Positions 13,194 through 14,827 of a stretch of DNA of 14,827 bases are shown piece by piece. The DNA lies in the NCBI GenBank assembly GCA_024408905.1, contig JAKSUP010000012.1, positions 1 to 14,827 on the forward strand. The letters run 5' to 3'. Position 1 is the stretch's first letter, and the number at the start of each line of letters is the position of its first letter. Below the pieces are notes generated by a model. It did no database searches. It was not told the origin of the DNA and worked only from the letters and a program-made list of their open reading frames with translations. This stretch comes from a bacterium. Its GTDB lineage: Bacteria; Cyanobacteriota; Vampirovibrionia; Gastranaerophilales; Gastranaerophilaceae. The position numbers and the translations under genes were made by a program.

Positions 13194-14216
13194 ATGTTTT
13201 CTAAGATATTTGATAATTCTGCGTCAAAAAAGAATTTTTGTTTTTTGTTTGTGCTGGCGTTATTGGGATGGTTTATCATTGTAAATCCTGATATAGCTTT
13301 TATGTTTTTTGCTGCTGTTGCATTTACGTGTGCATTAGTTCCTTTGGTAGACAGATTGAGCAAAAAAATGAACAGAGCTTTGGCTGCAACCATTGTTCTT
13401 TTAGGCACGATACTTGTGCTATGTGTATTTACAATTCCGATATTTATTCTTGGCGCATATCAAATTATAGATTTTATAGAAAATTTCCCTAAGTATATTC
13501 AAAACTTAGATAACAGTTTGATGGCAATACCATTCTTTAAAGCTATGCATATATCATTGGACACAAGTGAAATAATGTCATCTTTTGCTGCATCTTCTAC
13601 GGAAATGATTAACAGCATTGTAGATTTTGTAAAAAGTGCAAGCTCTGCGTTCTTATATATCTTTACTTCAGTTGTATTTATGTTTTTCTTTCTTGCAGAC
13701 AAAGATATTATAAGCAAAGGATTTTTAAAATTTTTCCCTGTAGAAATAAGACAAAAAGCTAGTGATATAACAGATACTATATTAGAAAAGCTTGGCGGCT
13801 ATGTTGTTGCACAATTCATTGTATCAGCAAGTGTTTGGATTGTTATGACATTAGGTTTATTGATATTCCATATAAATTACGCTTTGATTCTCGGCTTAAT
13901 CGCCGGTGTTTTATCAATCATTCCTGTTTTAGGCTCTGCTTTATCGCTTGTAATCTGTTTGATTGCAACTTATGAATCAGGTATTTGGGCATTGGTTATT
14001 GTAACAGTTATGTTCACGCTTTCTCATTTTGTAGAAAATAATGTTGTAAGACCTTGGGTATATAGCAAATTTTTGAATTTGCATCCTGTTATAATATTTT
14101 TAGCATTATTTGTCGGTGCTAAATATGCAGGAGTTCTTGGCGTAATTTTTGCTCCACCAATTGCAATGGCTTTGTATATCTTGTTAGATGAATTGTATTT
14201 GAAGAAAATGAACTAG
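13194..14216 (+). CDS. AI-2E family transporter (PF01594-type permease)
   Basis: A membrane permease of about 340 residues. Hydrophobic segments lie at about 15-31, 36-52, 63-90, 151-169, 206-227, 230-258, 266-282 and 298-330, the usual eight-segment pattern. The family's C-terminal half is clear: ALILGLIAGVLSIIPVLGS, then LSHFVENNVVRPWVYSK and LHPVIIFLALFVGAKYAGVLG. The family was named for an autoinducer-2 exporter (TqsA), but members also include Na+/H+ antiporters, so the substrate here is unknown. Two ATG codons are adjacent (13191 and 13194); the second gives the better 6-base distance from AGGAG (13183-13187), though either may be used. The stop overlaps the ribosome binding site of the next gene, so the two are co-expressed. 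Confidence 0.93.
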   Translation: MFSKIFDNSASKKNFCFLFVLALLGWFIIVNPDIAFMFFAAVAFTCALVPLVDRLSKKMNRALAATIVLLGTILVLCVFTIPIFILGAYQIIDFIENFPKYIQNLDNSLMAIPFFKAMHISLDTSEIMSSFAASSTEMINSIVDFVKSASSAFLYIFTSVVFMFFFLADKDIISKGFLKFFPVEIRQKASDITDTILEKLGGYVVAQFIVSASVWIVMTLGLLIFHINYALILGLIAGVLSIIPVLGSALSLVICLIATYESGIWALVIVTVMFTLSHFVENNVVRPWVYSKFLNLHPVIIFLALFVGAKYAGVLGVIFAPPIAMALYILLDELYLKKMN

Positions 14217-14227
14217 GAGTTTTTTAA

Positions 14228-14815
14228 ATGGATATAGAATCTCTTGAAAGTATGAATAATACTCTGACAAATCATTTGAATTCAATGAAAAATAGTCTGA
14301 ACAATTTTAATAAAACTCAGAACAACGGTGCTACTAATCAACAAAAGAGTGGAATAGTTATTGCAAGAAAAGGCGACAGTGGTTATATAAAGCAAATGGA
14401 TTTGGATGAAGATGGTGAAATATCTTTGGAAGAATTTAATCAGTATTGCGAAGAAAACGGAGTTAGCGAAGAAGAAAAGTTAAGAATGCTGAATATGATG
14501 CAAACAGCAAAAGTTAATTCAAAAATCACTGCAAAGGCTGCTGAAATTGGAAAATCCGAAAGCTCTGAAGAAGAAAAATCTGCTCAAATTGATGACAAAA
14601 ACATATATGCAAGAAAAGGCGACGATAATTACAACGAAGCTATGGATACAAACAAAAACGACGTTGTAACTTATCAAGAATATATGGAATATTGCAATAA
14701 ACATTCTGAAAAAAATGAAACCAATAAGACTTCCGAAACAAAAGAAACACAAACTTATTCTCAAAATGAGCATTATGATGAAGAGCCTGAAATTACTGTA
14801 GAAACTGAAGCATAA
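14228..14815 (+). CDS. EF-hand protein with an internal duplication
   Basis: A 195-residue acidic protein. Residues 45-74 (IARKGD, then the loop DLDEDGEISLEE at 58-69, then a helix ending in YC) are repeated at 127-156 (YARKGD, loop DTNKNDVVTYQE at 140-151, helix ending in YC) with identical internal spacing. The first loop is a canonical calcium site. The second keeps position 1, Asn at 3 and 5, and Glu at 12, but has Asp where Gly is usual. The N-terminal 40 residues are Asn-rich and the last 40 are Glu/Thr-rich and likely disordered. No signal peptide or membrane helix is visible. AGGAG (14215-14219) is 8 bases before the ATG and overlaps the stop of the AI-2E transporter gene. The function is unknown. 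Confidence 0.85.
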   Translation: MDIESLESMNNTLTNHLNSMKNSLNNFNKTQNNGATNQQKSGIVIARKGDSGYIKQMDLDEDGEISLEEFNQYCEENGVSEEEKLRMLNMMQTAKVNSKITAKAAEIGKSESSEEEKSAQIDDKNIYARKGDDNYNEAMDTNKNDVVTYQEYMEYCNKHSEKNETNKTSETKETQTYSQNEHYDEEPEITVETEA

Positions 14816-14827
14816 TCATTTATCATA

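Noticed and set aside
14519..14773. Reverse frame of 84 codons, hydrophobic and Phe-rich
   Set aside because: It is the complement of the Lys/Glu-rich EF-hand gene; hydrophobicity on the opposite strand of GAA/AAA codons is expected.

Overview
The window is AT-rich DNA with densely packed, tightly spaced genes, strong AAGGAG-type ribosome binding sites and small EF-hand proteins next to flagellar rod genes. The mix (proximal-rod flagellar genes, a MraY/WecA-type sugar-phosphate transferase, several short EF-hand proteins, a LysM-like tail on a membrane-anchored protein) resembles gut Vampirovibrionia/Melainabacteria (Gastranaerophilales). That assignment is an inference from gene style and was not tested by any search.

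Layout. Positions 1-528 hold no convincing gene. They contain a long nested inverted repeat (36-133), a perfect 13-bp hairpin (167-196) and a structured AT-rich leader. A forward block follows (547-4020): a NarL/FixJ-type response regulator, a soluble histidine kinase, then flgB, flgC and fliE. Kinase and flgB are 9 nt apart, so the two-component system and the rod genes are probably co-expressed. A reverse-strand gene (4028-4624) encodes a histidine-phosphatase-fold protein that has lost most of its catalytic residues. A forward two-EF-hand protein (4761-5312) ends at a perfect 17-bp bidirectional terminator (5335-5373), which it shares with the convergent glyA-WecA/TagO-like pair (7728-5383).

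Forward again: a HAD-IB (MtnX-like) phosphatase (7841-8485), then a three-gene unit (8596-11240) of a class III PLP aminotransferase, an alpha/beta hydrolase with a cysteine nucleophile, and a four-helix membrane protein, joined by adjacency or overlap. A 333-bp gap (11241-11573) carries a period-13 G-run tandem repeat and an ATATG x5 microsatellite. After it come a membrane-anchored protein with an N-terminal EF-like loop and a LysM-like tail (11574-12662), a strong terminator, a small basic reverse-strand protein of unknown function (12753-13019), and a forward pair of AI-2E-family transporter plus EF-hand-repeat protein (13194-14815).

Most genes are recognisable at family level. The parts that deserve a second look are the degenerate phosphatase, the Cys-nucleophile hydrolase operon with a possible operator upstream, the kinase coupled to an isolated flgB-flgC-fliE set, the EF-hand/LysM-like proteins, and the structured non-coding repeats.
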